Assembly: GCA_964496595.1 (NCBI GenBank)
Contig: CAZCAI010000167.1
Coordinates: 1-9,634 of the forward strand
From: JAAAOZ01 sp964496595
GTDB taxonomy: Bacteria; Chloroflexota; Anaerolineae; B4-G1; SLSP01
DNA length: 9,634 nt
Direction of reading: 5' to 3'
Shown: one piece after another, positions 1 to 7,064 of the stretch
How the letters are laid out: each line of letters begins with the position of its first letter
Position numbering within the stretch: the stretch's first letter is position 1
Notes under the pieces: generated by a model
Seen by the model: the letters and a program-made list of their open reading frames with translations, nothing else
Told to the model about the DNA's origin: nothing
Databases searched by the model: none
Made by a program: the position numbers and the translations under genes

Positions 1-111
1 CGATAGGCCGTCTGCGAAGGCAGACGGTTGGCCGCCCCCTCGGCCATTGGGCCTTCCCTCGGCCATTGGGCCTTAGGGCCAAGGAGGGCCAAAGAGGCCT
101 TTCCGAGGGAA
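1..111. repeat. Composite palindromic and tandem repeat block at the left edge
   Basis: A perfect 8-bp hairpin lies at 8-27 (ccgtctgc, loop gaag, gcagacgg). It is followed by two perfect adjacent copies of a 19-mer at 37-55 and 56-74 (ccctcggccattgggcctt). Two near-identical 10-mers follow at 75-84 and 85-94 (agggccaagg, agggccaaag). A 9-bp inverted repeat joins 54-62 and 103-111. I see no gene here; the small minus-strand reading frame across it looks like chance. The hairpin, the TTGGCC after it and the ggcctttcc motif at 96-104 all have counterparts at 9528-9570, so this looks like a member of a dispersed repeat family. No T-run follows the hairpins, so they are not an obvious intrinsic terminator. 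Confidence 0.75.
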
Positions 112-205
112 ACACACAATCAGGAGGTGAGCTGATAAGACAATAAGATGAAATGAGGGGGGATTCATTGGGGCGTTCAAGACGTTATTGCAATGCTTTG
201 TCTTC

Positions 206-234
206 AATTCACAATTATAAAATTTAAAATTCTC
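206..234 (+). repeat. AT-rich degenerate 7-8 bp repeats before the first gene
   Basis: The core aatt recurs at 206, 213, 221 and 228 (steps of 7, 8 and 7). The array ends directly at the strong ribosome binding site AGGAGG (235-240) of the S-component gene. The rest of the leader (112-205) shows no riboswitch consensus that I recognise. Similar short-period arrays precede three other genes in the window. Confidence 0.5.
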
Positions 235-245
235 AGGAGGGACAA

Positions 246-1028
246 ATGTCTGACATTCCATCTGGTGAGGAGCGACAAGTAGAGTTTTTAGGGGGCGCCT
301 CGATTGACGGCGCGCCGGTCGCCTACATTGTTGTATTGGCTGCTGTGCTTACAGCCCTCTCGTTCATTCCCTTCTCCGTGGTGTTGGCCTCTGGCGGAAG
401 CTTCCCGATGAGCCAGGGTGTCTTTTCGTTGGTCGGCTGGATTTTGGGGCCGATTGCGGGCGCCGTCGCCAGCGGTATCGGCGCGCTGATCGGCGTCTTC
501 GTCGCGCCGCACACCGCCGGCGTGCCCGTGGTCACCGTGATCGGGGCCATATCCGCGAGCTTCATCGCCGGGACAATGGGCGATAACGAGGAGCGCAAGA
601 ACTGGTGGATTCCCATCACCGTGCTGGGCGTCATCTGTATGCTGCTCTTCGCGGGGCGCGCCGTGGTGCAAAACGGCGTCGGCCTGTGGCCTGCCTTTGC
701 AGGATCATTCCTCGATTGGTCGGCGCTCTTGTTGTACGCGCTGCCCACCCGCAAACTGGCCGCCAAGTGGATCGGCAGCGAGAACATCGGCTTGGTGGTC
801 GCGGGGATCTTCCTGGGTACCTGGTTCACCTTCGGTATGTCGCACCTGATCCAAACCACCATCACCTACTTCATGTTCAACTGGCCGGAAGATGTGTGGA
901 TCATGTTGATTCCCATCATCCCGATGGAGAACCTCTTCCGCTGCTTGATCGGCACCGTCATCGGCGCCGGCGTGATCGCCGGCCTGCGCGCCATCGGCAT
1001 CGTCAAACCCAAGGAAGCCATCTACTAA
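246..1028 (+). CDS. ECF transporter S component (substrate-binding membrane protein)
   Basis: A 260-residue, strongly hydrophobic protein, probably the substrate-specificity (S) subunit of an energy-coupling factor importer in the cytoplasmic membrane. After a short polar N-terminus (1-22) I see about six hydrophobic segments: roughly 25-48, 57-86, 92-112, 121-140, 150-167 and 181-250 (the last probably two or more helices). The stretch at 60-80, FSLVGWILGPIAGAVASG in part, is the Gly/Ala-rich segment typical of S components. ATG at 246 has AGGAGG at 235-240, 5 bp upstream. It heads the order S, fused ATPase, EcfT, which is the arrangement of dedicated (group I) ECF importers such as YkoEDC (hydroxymethylpyrimidine) and CbrTUV (corrinoid). 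The length, about 260 residues, is longer than the usual 170-220. The family call rests on context as much as sequence, and the ligand is unknown. Confidence 0.8.
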   Translation: MSDIPSGEERQVEFLGGASIDGAPVAYIVVLAAVLTALSFIPFSVVLASGGSFPMSQGVFSLVGWILGPIAGAVASGIGALIGVFVAPHTAGVPVVTVIGAISASFIAGTMGDNEERKNWWIPITVLGVICMLLFAGRAVVQNGVGLWPAFAGSFLDWSALLLYALPTRKLAAKWIGSENIGLVVAGIFLGTWFTFGMSHLIQTTITYFMFNWPEDVWIMLIPIIPMENLFRCLIGTVIGAGVIAGLRAIGIVKPKEAIY

Positions 1029-1030
1029 TC

Positions 1031-1150
1031 CTGACTTCTATTGAAGTAGGTCGGAATGCCATTCCGATTTACGCTACTTGTAGCGACTCACATACGGCGT
1101 ATATGAGCTGGTTGCCGGGCCCAAATGATTAGCGTCTGGCAACCAGCTTC
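1031..1150. repeat. Cluster of five consecutive hairpins between S-component and ATPase genes
   Basis: Almost every base takes part in a short palindrome. The stems are 1034-1038/1043-1047 (loop tatt), 1051-1057/1061-1067 (perfect 7 bp, loop gcc), 1072-1076/1081-1085 (loop cttg), 1087-1095/1099-1107 (9 bp, one mismatch, loop ggc) and 1106-1116/1138-1148 (perfect 11 bp, agctggttgcc with ggcaaccagct). The fourth and fifth share bases at 1106-1107, so they cannot both form completely. A GTAG (1046-1049) directly precedes the second hairpin, as in RAYT-associated REP elements. No T-run is present. It may be a REP/MITE-like cluster or a structured RNA controlling expression of the ATPase relative to the S component. 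Confidence 0.65.
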
Positions 1151-1190
1151 AAAAACTTGGCGTCATTGGGAATTATCTGGAGTCATCACG

Positions 1191-2948
1191 ATGAATGAAA
1201 AAATCGCCGTTTTGAATCAAGTTTCATATATGTACCCCCGGTCCGAGGCCCCGGTGCTCAAGGACATCTCTATGGAGATCTACAAGGGCGAGTTTTTGGG
1301 CCTGATCGGGCCGACGGGCGCGGGCAAGACGACGCTCTGCCTGACGCTCAACGGCATTGTGCCGCAATTCTATGGCGGGCGCTTCTTTGGGCGCGTGACG
1401 CTCGCCGGCTTAGATACGCTGGAGCATCCCATCAGCACGATGGCCCAGCACGTGGGCGCGGTCTTCGAGGACCCGGAGACGCAGTTGACGGCCACCTCGG
1501 TGGAGAATGAGATCGCTTTCGCCTTGGAGAATCTCAAAGTTCCCCGCGAGGAGATCCTGCGTCGCATCCCCGGCGTGCTGGAAGCGGTGCGATTGGAGGG
1601 CACACGCGACAAGCACCCCCACGAGCTATCCGGCGGCCAGAAGCAGCGCCTGGCCATCGCGGCAGCCTTGGCCCTCCAGCCCGATGTGTTGATCTTGGAT
1701 GAGCCGACCTCGCAGCTCGATCCCGTCGGCGCGGAGGAGGTCTTCGCTACGGTGCGCGAACTGAATCGCGAGTTGGGTGTCACCATCCTGATGGCGAGCC
1801 ATTCCGCCGAGGAGATGGCGGAGTACGCGGATCGCGTGATTATGCTCTCGCACGGGGAACTGGTGGCATCGGGCGCGCCGGACGAGATCTACAGCCAGAT
1901 CGAGTACCTGCACGATCATCACCTGCGCCCGCCGCAGGTCTCCGAGACCTTCTATCAGATGCAACAGTTCGGCGCCGAGGTGTCAGAGATGCCCGTGCGC
2001 TTATCGCGCGGCAAGGAACTATTGCAGGAGATGCAGGCCGCGTGCACCATCGAGCCGGCGTTGATCGAGCAACTCCCCCCGCCCCCTGATCCCCAAGGGC
2101 CGCCGCTGTTGGCCGTGGGGGATCTGCATCACACCTACGACGATGGCACACACGCGCTGCAGGGCGTCTCGCTGGATATCCGCGCGGGCGAGTACGTACT
2201 GATCATCGGCCAGAACGGCGCGGGGAAGAGCACGCTCGTCAAGCATTTCCTCAAGCTGTTGGAGCCGACGGGCGGCGTGGTGCGCGTGAGCGGCGCCGAT
2301 ACCCGCAAGTTGTCCGTCAGCGGGCTGGCGCGCCGCATCGGCTATGTGGCGCAGAACCCCGATAATCAGATCTTCAACGCGACGGTTGAGGATGAGGTGG
2401 CCTTCGCGCTCAAAAATCTGGGCCACGATGAAGAAGAGGTCGAGGCGCGGGTGACCGAGAGCTTAGACGCGATGGGGCTGTTAGCCGCGCGCGATCACCA
2501 TCCGCTTGCACTGCCCAAAGGCGACCGCGCGCGCGTCGTCATCGCGGCCATCCTGGCGATGAAGCCGGAGATCATCATCTTTGATGAGCCGACGACGGGC
2601 CAGGACTATCGCGGCGCCAAGTACATCTTGGAGATCAGCAAGCAACTGCACGAGCGGGGCAAGACGGTCATCGTGATCACCCACCATCTTTACCTGATGC
2701 CGGAGTATGCCGAGCGCGTGGTGGTGATGGGCAAAGGGACCGTCCTCTTAGATGCGCCCCTCCGCGAGGCCTATCATAATGTCGATTTGTTGCGCGCGAC
2801 CTATCTTTCGCCGCCCCAGGCTGTTTTATTGGCGCAGACCCTCTGCGGCGATGGCGAGGATCAGCAGAGGTATCCATTGCTCACGCCCAAGGAAGTTGCG
2901 GCGTGCGCCACCGGCCATCCCATGACGCCGGCAGGAGGTGAATCGTGA
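1191..2948 (+). CDS. Fused double ABC ATPase of an ECF transporter (EcfA-EcfA')
   Basis: A 585-residue protein with two tandem ABC nucleotide-binding domains that powers the importer on the cytoplasmic side. Domain 1 (about 5-235): Walker A GPTGAGKTT at 40-48, Q-loop EDPETQ at 93-98, signature LSGGQ at 146-150, Walker B ILDEP at 168-172, switch His204. Domain 2 (about 305-530): Walker A GQNGAGKST at 340-348, Q-loop QNPDNQ at 388-393, Walker B IIFDEP at 462-467, switch His498. Its signature is the altered LPKGD at 441-445. A linker (about 236-304) ends in a proline run. I chose ATG 1191 (GGAG at 1179-1182, 8 bp spacing) because the ABC fold begins at once. An upstream in-frame ATG at 1125 would add 22 residues, lies inside the hairpin cluster and has no clear ribosome site. 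YkoD and related group I ATPases are also fused doubles. It overlaps the next gene by 4 bp. Confidence 0.95.
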   Translation: MNEKIAVLNQVSYMYPRSEAPVLKDISMEIYKGEFLGLIGPTGAGKTTLCLTLNGIVPQFYGGRFFGRVTLAGLDTLEHPISTMAQHVGAVFEDPETQLTATSVENEIAFALENLKVPREEILRRIPGVLEAVRLEGTRDKHPHELSGGQKQRLAIAAALALQPDVLILDEPTSQLDPVGAEEVFATVRELNRELGVTILMASHSAEEMAEYADRVIMLSHGELVASGAPDEIYSQIEYLHDHHLRPPQVSETFYQMQQFGAEVSEMPVRLSRGKELLQEMQAACTIEPALIEQLPPPPDPQGPPLLAVGDLHHTYDDGTHALQGVSLDIRAGEYVLIIGQNGAGKSTLVKHFLKLLEPTGGVVRVSGADTRKLSVSGLARRIGYVAQNPDNQIFNATVEDEVAFALKNLGHDEEEVEARVTESLDAMGLLAARDHHPLALPKGDRARVVIAAILAMKPEIIIFDEPTTGQDYRGAKYILEISKQLHERGKTVIVITHHLYLMPEYAERVVVMGKGTVLLDAPLREAYHNVDLLRATYLSPPQAVLLAQTLCGDGEDQQRYPLLTPKEVAACATGHPMTPAGGES

Positions 2949-3802
2949 GCACGATTGGATTTCAGACCGTCGATCGCGACTCGTTCTTCACGCGATTGGA
3001 TTTTCGCCCCAAGCTCTTTCTGATGTTGGTCATCACCTTGATCGCTTTCGTCTGGGAAAGCCCCTTGCTGGGCGGCCTGTTGGCCCTGGCGGTAGCGATC
3101 TCCTGCCTGGTCGTGGGCGTCAAATTCAGCTACATCCGCACCTTAGTCCTGATTATGACGCCCTTCTACATCTTGCTGATCCTGACCCAGGGCTTCTTCG
3201 CCGGCCCGCTGATTACCTCGCGCACGGGTTTGCAAGAGCACGAATTCCTGATGCTCTTCCGCTTCCCGGCGGATTGGCCCATCGTCGGCGGCGCGGGGAT
3301 GTCCTGGGAGGGGATGCAGTACGCGCTCAATGTCGCCTTCAAGACGTTGACGATGACCCTGGTCATTCCCCTGGGCGTCTTCACCACCGACGTCAACAGC
3401 ATGATCGTGGGGCTGGTCAAGGCGCGCATTCCCTACAAAATCGCCTTTATCTTCTCCTCGACGCTGCGCTTCTTCCCGCTGCTCTTTGGGGAAATCCAAG
3501 CCATCATCGAGGCCCAGCGGCTGCGCGGCCTGGCCTTCGAGAAGATGGGGCCGATCAAGCGCATTCGAGTCTACGCCAAGGTGGCCGTCCCGCTCATCTT
3601 AGGCGCGATGGTCAAATCGCAGATGCTGGAGGTGGTCTTGCAATCCAAGGCCTTCACCGGCGATCCCGACCGCACCTATCTGCACGAATCGAAGTTAGGC
3701 GTTGGCGATTACGTGATCTTTGGCCTATTTGGATGCTTCTTCTTAGCGGCGGTGGTGGCCTACATCGCCTGGGACATCGGCAAATTCGGCGGCCCCATCT
3801 AG
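2945..3802 (+). CDS. ecfT: ECF transporter transmembrane component EcfT
   Basis: A 285-residue membrane protein that couples the ATPase to the S component. It has hydrophobic helices at about 24-37, 42-58, 65-88, 128-147, 164-182 and 255-275. The cytoplasmic coupling region is 185-240. EAQRLRGL (189-196) corresponds to the first Ala-Arg-Gly coupling motif. The second motif position, near VLQSKAFTG (231-239), is degenerate: the usual small-Arg-Gly is replaced. It starts with GTG at 2945, overlapping the TGA of the ATPase gene in a GTGA junction, with AGGAGG at 2933-2938 and 6-bp spacing, so the two are translationally coupled. The conserved FRPKLFLMLVI region near the N-terminus (20-30) is typical of this family. 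Confidence 0.9.
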   Translation: MSTIGFQTVDRDSFFTRLDFRPKLFLMLVITLIAFVWESPLLGGLLALAVAISCLVVGVKFSYIRTLVLIMTPFYILLILTQGFFAGPLITSRTGLQEHEFLMLFRFPADWPIVGGAGMSWEGMQYALNVAFKTLTMTLVIPLGVFTTDVNSMIVGLVKARIPYKIAFIFSSTLRFFPLLFGEIQAIIEAQRLRGLAFEKMGPIKRIRVYAKVAVPLILGAMVKSQMLEVVLQSKAFTGDPDRTYLHESKLGVGDYVIFGLFGCFFLAAVVAYIAWDIGKFGGPI

Positions 3803-3805
3803 GAG

Positions 3806-3900
3806 GGGCAAAGCAATCCCAACTTGATCCGATAAGTTGAGGTTGCTGTTAGGCTTTTTGATCTACTTGACGACGTGGTTTTAGAGGGATTGCTTCGCCC
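3806..3900. repeat. Long inverted repeat in the spacer after ecfT
   Basis: The arms 3806-3820 (gggcaaagcaatccc) and 3886-3900 (gggattgcttcgccc) are complementary at 14 of 15 positions. A smaller hairpin, caactt/aagttg, lies within at 3820-3825 and 3834-3839. The 3' arm ends 4 bp before the ribosome binding site of the next gene. A short T-run (3855-3859) lies inside but does not follow a stem directly, so a classical terminator is not evident. This could be a palindromic element or a leader that hides or exposes the downstream start. Confidence 0.6.
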
Positions 3901-3916
3901 TTACTTGGAGGTACGC

Positions 3917-4732
3917 ATGGAATACACCGGCTATCTTGATTTTTGGTTTACGGACGCGCCCTTAGTCGAGCGCGTGGAGAAATTCGTCGCTTTGGGCATC
4001 CGGCGGTTGGATGTGTGGTGCTGGCGCGCGGCGCCGATGGCGGAACTGGCGGCGGAGTGTGAGGCGCAGGGCGCGGTGATCAATTCTACATTCGACGAGG
4101 AGATGGGATCGTTGGCCGATCCCGGCGACAACGAGCTGACATTGCGCTCGTGGGCCGAGAGCTTAGAGATGGCCGAGCGCTACGGCGTCGAGCATCTCTT
4201 CATCTTCTCCAACCAGGTCGAAGTGAGCGACGGCGCGGAATGGACCAAGCTGCTATCAGCAGATTACACCACGGCGGAGCAATACGCCAATCTGCTGCGC
4301 CAGACCGAGGCGATTATGCGCCTGGTGGAGCAGACCGACGTCGAGGTGTGGGTGGAGGGCCTGAACGAATTTCACATCCAAGGGGGCGTGCTCGTGCATG
4401 ATCTCGCGCTGGCCGCCGATTGGGTGCGCCGCATCGATCACCCCCAATTCCGCCTGGCCTTCGATTGCTACCATCAGCAGCGCAGCGCCGGAAATCTGAT
4501 CTGGAGCCTGGAGGCCTATGACGGCCTCTATCCCACTGTCCACATCGGCGATGTGCCCACGCGCCAGGAGCCGGGCACCGGCGAGATCAACTTCCACAAC
4601 ATCGCCACAAAACTGCGCGAGTTGAACTTTGATGGCTTCATCGGCCTGGAATTCTCCCCCTCGGACACCGAGGCCCAAGCGTTCGCCCACGTCCAGGACA
4701 TTTTTGAATTTAGAATTGCGAATTGCGAATAA
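3917..4732 (+). CDS. Hydroxypyruvate-isomerase-like TIM-barrel sugar isomerase/epimerase
   Basis: A 271-residue cytoplasmic protein of the xylose-isomerase-like TIM-barrel superfamily. The segment GDVPTRQEPGTGEINF (211-226) closely matches the DVPGRHEPGTGEIN signature of hydroxypyruvate isomerase-type (Hyi) proteins. Probable metal ligands in family order are Glu147 (VEGLN), Asp183 (FDCYH), His209 (VHIGD) and Glu245 (GLEFSP). All are present, so it is likely an active aldose-ketose isomerase or epimerase; the substrate is not readable. ATG 3917 has TTGGAGGT at 3905-3912. An upstream in-frame start at 3875 overlaps an inverted-repeat arm and lacks a ribosome site. The last eight or so residues (EFRIANCE) are encoded by an intergenic heptamer repeat, so the original C-terminus was probably near residue 263. 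It separates the importer genes from the methyltransferase gene. Confidence 0.85.
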   Translation: MEYTGYLDFWFTDAPLVERVEKFVALGIRRLDVWCWRAAPMAELAAECEAQGAVINSTFDEEMGSLADPGDNELTLRSWAESLEMAERYGVEHLFIFSNQVEVSDGAEWTKLLSADYTTAEQYANLLRQTEAIMRLVEQTDVEVWVEGLNEFHIQGGVLVHDLALAADWVRRIDHPQFRLAFDCYHQQRSAGNLIWSLEAYDGLYPTVHIGDVPTRQEPGTGEINFHNIATKLRELNFDGFIGLEFSPSDTEAQAFAHVQDIFEFRIANCE

Positions 4733-4766
4733 TTCTACCTGGTAAAAATTCAAAATTCGCAATTTT
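4701..4766. repeat. AT-rich heptamer repeat and inverted copy at the end of the TIM-barrel gene
   Basis: Heptamers of the form gaattNN run at 4706-4712, 4713-4719 and 4720-4726, followed by gaat. The sequence aattgcgaat (4721-4730) is inverted at 4755-4764 (attcgcaatt). ttttgaattt at the left (4702-4711) has an inverted match near 4745-4754. The array overlaps the stop codon of the gene upstream. It could fold as a hairpin in RNA, but there is no clear U-tract terminator. Confidence 0.6.
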
Positions 4767-4802
4767 GTCGATTTGTTATTTGCCGCTTTGTCGCTTTGCC
4801 TA
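4764..4802 (+). repeat. Degenerate octamer tandem repeat (core TTTG) before the methyltransferase gene
   Basis: The core tttg recurs at 4764, 4772, 4779, 4787 and 4795, steps of 8, 7, 8 and 8. The last unit runs into the ribosome binding site AGGAG (4802-4806) of the gene starting at 4811. This is the same architecture as at 206-234 and 5706-5745 but with a different unit sequence. Confidence 0.65.
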
Positions 4803-4810
4803 GGAGACCT

Positions 4811-5692
4811 ATGACCACACTCACATCCCGGAATGGCGACCTGACCATCGGCCCCGACCAACCCATCGTGCTGATCAACGATCAACTGCGCGTGATGGAT
4901 CAGACACCGGAGGTTCTGGAGGAGTTACAGCAGGGTAAAATCGATACATTGTTGGCCCTGGCCCGCATGGGCGCCGAGGTCGGCGTCGATATGGTGGATA
5001 TTCTGGTCAACCATCCCGGCCTGGATGAGGCGGCGCTGCTGCCCAAGATCGCGCTGGCCGTTCACGAGGCCATCGGCTGCCCCATCTCGTTAGATTCCCG
5101 CGATCCGGCGGCGCTGGAGGCCGCGCTCTCGGCGCTGAAGCCGTACAAGGCCATCATCAACTCCGTCACGGCGGAGCACGAAATGATGGCACAACTGCTC
5201 CCGCTGGCGGCGAAGTACGGCGCGGCCATCGTCGGGATGCCCATCGGCGACGAGCACGGCATGCCCAAGGAGGTCGCCGGTCGGGTCGCCGAGGCGCGCA
5301 CGCTCATCGCGGCGGCGGCGGAGCACGGCATCCCCAAAGATGACATCGTGATGGACGCCATCTGCCTTGCTTCCGCGGCGGAACCCGGCTCGATGCAGGT
5401 GACGCTGGAGACGCTGCGCGCCTTCCACGAGGAGTTAGGCGTCGCCACGACGTTGGGCATCGGCAACGCGGGCCACGGCATGCCAGAGCAGACCAAGATC
5501 GACTTGGCCTATCTCATCGCGGCGGCGCCCTGGGGCCTGGATTCGGCGCTGGTTGATCCCCAAACCCCGCTGCTGATCGCAGAGGCGCGCGCGATTGACT
5601 TCCTCACCGCCCGCGATCCCTACGGCATGCGCTACATCGGCCACTATCGCGCCCAACACGGCACAACCCGCCGCCATCGCCGGAAACGATAG
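4811..5692 (+). CDS. Pterin-binding methyltransferase (methyltetrahydrofolate:corrinoid, AcsE/MtgA-like)
   Basis: A 293-residue cytoplasmic protein with the DHPS/MeTr pterin-binding TIM barrel. Visible motifs: LINDQLRV (21-28), GVDMVDILVNHPG (58-70), PISLDSRDP with Asp95 (91-99), IINSVTAE with Asn117 (115-122), GMPIGDEHGMP (142-152), IVMDAIC with Asp182 (179-185) and TTLGIGNAGHGMP with Asn219 (213-225). The last resembles the TTIGLSNVSFGLP-type loop of methyltetrahydrofolate methyltransferases and not the DHPS C-terminus. No sulfonamide-site DHPS features stand out. Such enzymes move a methyl group between tetrahydrofolate and a corrinoid protein. No corrinoid protein or reductive activator is in the window. 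ATG 4811 with AGGAG (4802-4806) is preferred to the upstream 4796 start. The basic C-terminal tail (286-293, RRHRRKR) looks non-conserved. Confidence 0.85.
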   Translation: MTTLTSRNGDLTIGPDQPIVLINDQLRVMDQTPEVLEELQQGKIDTLLALARMGAEVGVDMVDILVNHPGLDEAALLPKIALAVHEAIGCPISLDSRDPAALEAALSALKPYKAIINSVTAEHEMMAQLLPLAAKYGAAIVGMPIGDEHGMPKEVAGRVAEARTLIAAAAEHGIPKDDIVMDAICLASAAEPGSMQVTLETLRAFHEELGVATTLGIGNAGHGMPEQTKIDLAYLIAAAPWGLDSALVDPQTPLLIAEARAIDFLTARDPYGMRYIGHYRAQHGTTRRHRRKR

Positions 5693-5705
5693 TCCTGACC
5701 CGCCC

Positions 5706-5745
5706 ATTCGCTAATTCGCCCATTCACCCATTCGTTCATTCGAGG
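5706..5745 (+). repeat. Exact-period octamer repeat (core ATTC) before the E2 gene
   Basis: The core attc recurs at 5706, 5714, 5722, 5730 and 5738, exactly every 8 bp, with the other four bases of each unit varying. The fifth unit, attcgagg, itself contains the ribosome binding site GAGG (5742-5745) for ATG 5751. The repeat therefore reaches into the translation-initiation region and does more than fill the 58-bp spacer. Confidence 0.75.
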
Positions 5746-5750
5746 TAACT

Positions 5751-7046
5751 ATGACCCCTAAAAAAAGCTACAACGTTGTCATGCCCAAGCTGGGGATGAC
5801 GATGACCCAAGCGACCATTGTGGAGTGGTACGCCGAGGACGGCGACGAGGTCTCGAAGGGCGATGTGCTCTTCACCTTGGAGACCGAGAAATCCACGTTG
5901 GATATCGAAGCGCCGGCCAGCGGCATCCTGCACATTCGCGTCCCGGCGCTGGAGACCGTCCCGGTCAAGACCGTGATCGCGGTTATTGAATCGGAAGCAG
6001 GCGCCGAGGCCGGAACATCTACTGAGGCGAAGCCTGAGCCTGCCGATGAGCCGATCCGCGCCACGCCGAAGGCGCGCGCCGTCGCCCGCGAGCAGAACCT
6101 CTCCCTCGCGGATCTCGCGGATATTGAAGGCGCCGGCCCGCGCGATATGATCGTCGTGGCCGACGTGAAAGCGGCCCTGGCGAGCCGCGCTGAGGTGCGA
6201 GCGACGCCGGTCGCGCGCCGGCTGGCGGAACATCTGGAGGTCGATCTCTCGCAGGTGAGCGGCTCCGGGCCGCGCGGGCGCGTGGTCAAGGCCGATGTCG
6301 AGCGCGCGGCTTCTCCAGAAGCATCGCCTGAAGCATCTGCCGCCGCCACGGCGCCGACCGAGCCGCCGCCCTCGTTGCCGTTGGAGGGCCTGCGCGGCAT
6401 CATCGCCGAGCGGATGAGTGCCAGTTGGCGCGAGCGCCCCCACGTCACGGTGATGCGCGAGATCGACGCCACGGCGCTGGTCGCGATGCGCGAGCAGATC
6501 AACGCCGAGCGCCCCGATCACGGCAAGCTCTCGTACAACGCTCTCATCGTGCGCGCGGCGGCGTTGGCCCTGCGCGAACAGCCGCACATCAACGTGCAAC
6601 TGACCGCCGTGGGCCTCGCGCAACTGCCCGACATCAACATCGGGCTGGCCGTCGATACCGAGCGCGGTTTGATGGTACCGGTTTTACATCAGGCGGATGC
6701 CAAATCTCTTCTAGAACTGGATGCAGCGCTCAAAGCGTTGGCCCAGCGCGCTATCGAGGGGCGCTGCCTGCCCGACGAACTGACGGGCGGCACCTTCACC
6801 GTCACCAATCTGGGGATGTACGGCGTCGAGGCCTTCACGCCCATCATCAACCCGCCGGAAAGCGCCATCTTGGGCGTGGGCGGTATCATTGCCAAGCCCG
6901 CCGTCCATCAGGGCGAGATCGCCATCCGCCAGAGGATGACGCTCAGTCTGAGCTTCGACCATCGCCTGATCGACGGCGCGCCCGCCGCTCGCTTCTTGCA
7001 ACGCATCACGCATCTGCTCGAACATCCGGTCGCGCTGGTTCTATAA
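5751..7046 (+). CDS. Lipoyl-dependent 2-oxoacid dehydrogenase E2 acyltransferase
   Basis: A 431-residue dihydrolipoamide acyltransferase core of a 2-oxoacid (or acetoin-type) dehydrogenase complex, which passes an acyl group from lipoate to CoA. The lipoyl domain is about 8-80, with modified Lys47 in ETEKST. Two peripheral-subunit-binding-like segments follow: 102-142 (starting IRATPKARAVAREQ) and 149-187 (VRATPVARRLAEH, then GSGPRGRVVKADV). The first is degenerate after GAGPRDM. A Pro/Ala-rich linker spans 187-209. The catalytic domain is about 210-431, with DHRLIDG at 403-409 holding catalytic His404 and Asp408. It should be active, but no E1 or E3 gene is nearby. The 2-oxoacid or acetoin specificity cannot be decided here. 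Stop at 7046; the next gene begins 18 bp later, so they are probably co-transcribed. Confidence 0.92.
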   Translation: MTPKKSYNVVMPKLGMTMTQATIVEWYAEDGDEVSKGDVLFTLETEKSTLDIEAPASGILHIRVPALETVPVKTVIAVIESEAGAEAGTSTEAKPEPADEPIRATPKARAVAREQNLSLADLADIEGAGPRDMIVVADVKAALASRAEVRATPVARRLAEHLEVDLSQVSGSGPRGRVVKADVERAASPEASPEASAAATAPTEPPPSLPLEGLRGIIAERMSASWRERPHVTVMREIDATALVAMREQINAERPDHGKLSYNALIVRAAALALREQPHINVQLTAVGLAQLPDINIGLAVDTERGLMVPVLHQADAKSLLELDAALKALAQRAIEGRCLPDELTGGTFTVTNLGMYGVEAFTPIINPPESAILGVGGIIAKPAVHQGEIAIRQRMTLSLSFDHRLIDGAPAARFLQRITHLLEHPVALVL

Positions 7047-7064
7047 TCCTGGGAGGAAGATAGT

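Noticed and set aside
8..27. Intrinsic terminator
   Set aside because: No U-tract follows the hairpin, and a related copy occurs at the far end; a repeat is more likely.
186..226. Promoter upstream of the S-component gene (TATAAA at 216-221)
   Set aside because: No -35 box at a suitable distance; the AT-rich motif is explained by the repeat array.
112..245. Riboswitch (TPP, folate, cobalamin) in the importer leader
   Set aside because: I could not match any conserved motif of these classes, and the stretch has little stable pairing.
1125..1190. Upstream ATG as the ATPase start
   Set aside because: The extra residues are unlike ABC proteins, lie in the hairpin cluster and lack a ribosome site.
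2938..3840. 300-residue plus-strand frame in ecfT
   Set aside because: Out-of-frame reading of ecfT, which has the GTGA overlap and family motifs.
5736..6623. Long minus-strand frame opposite the E2 gene
   Set aside because: Arg/Gly/His-rich shadow of a high-GC gene; no family features.
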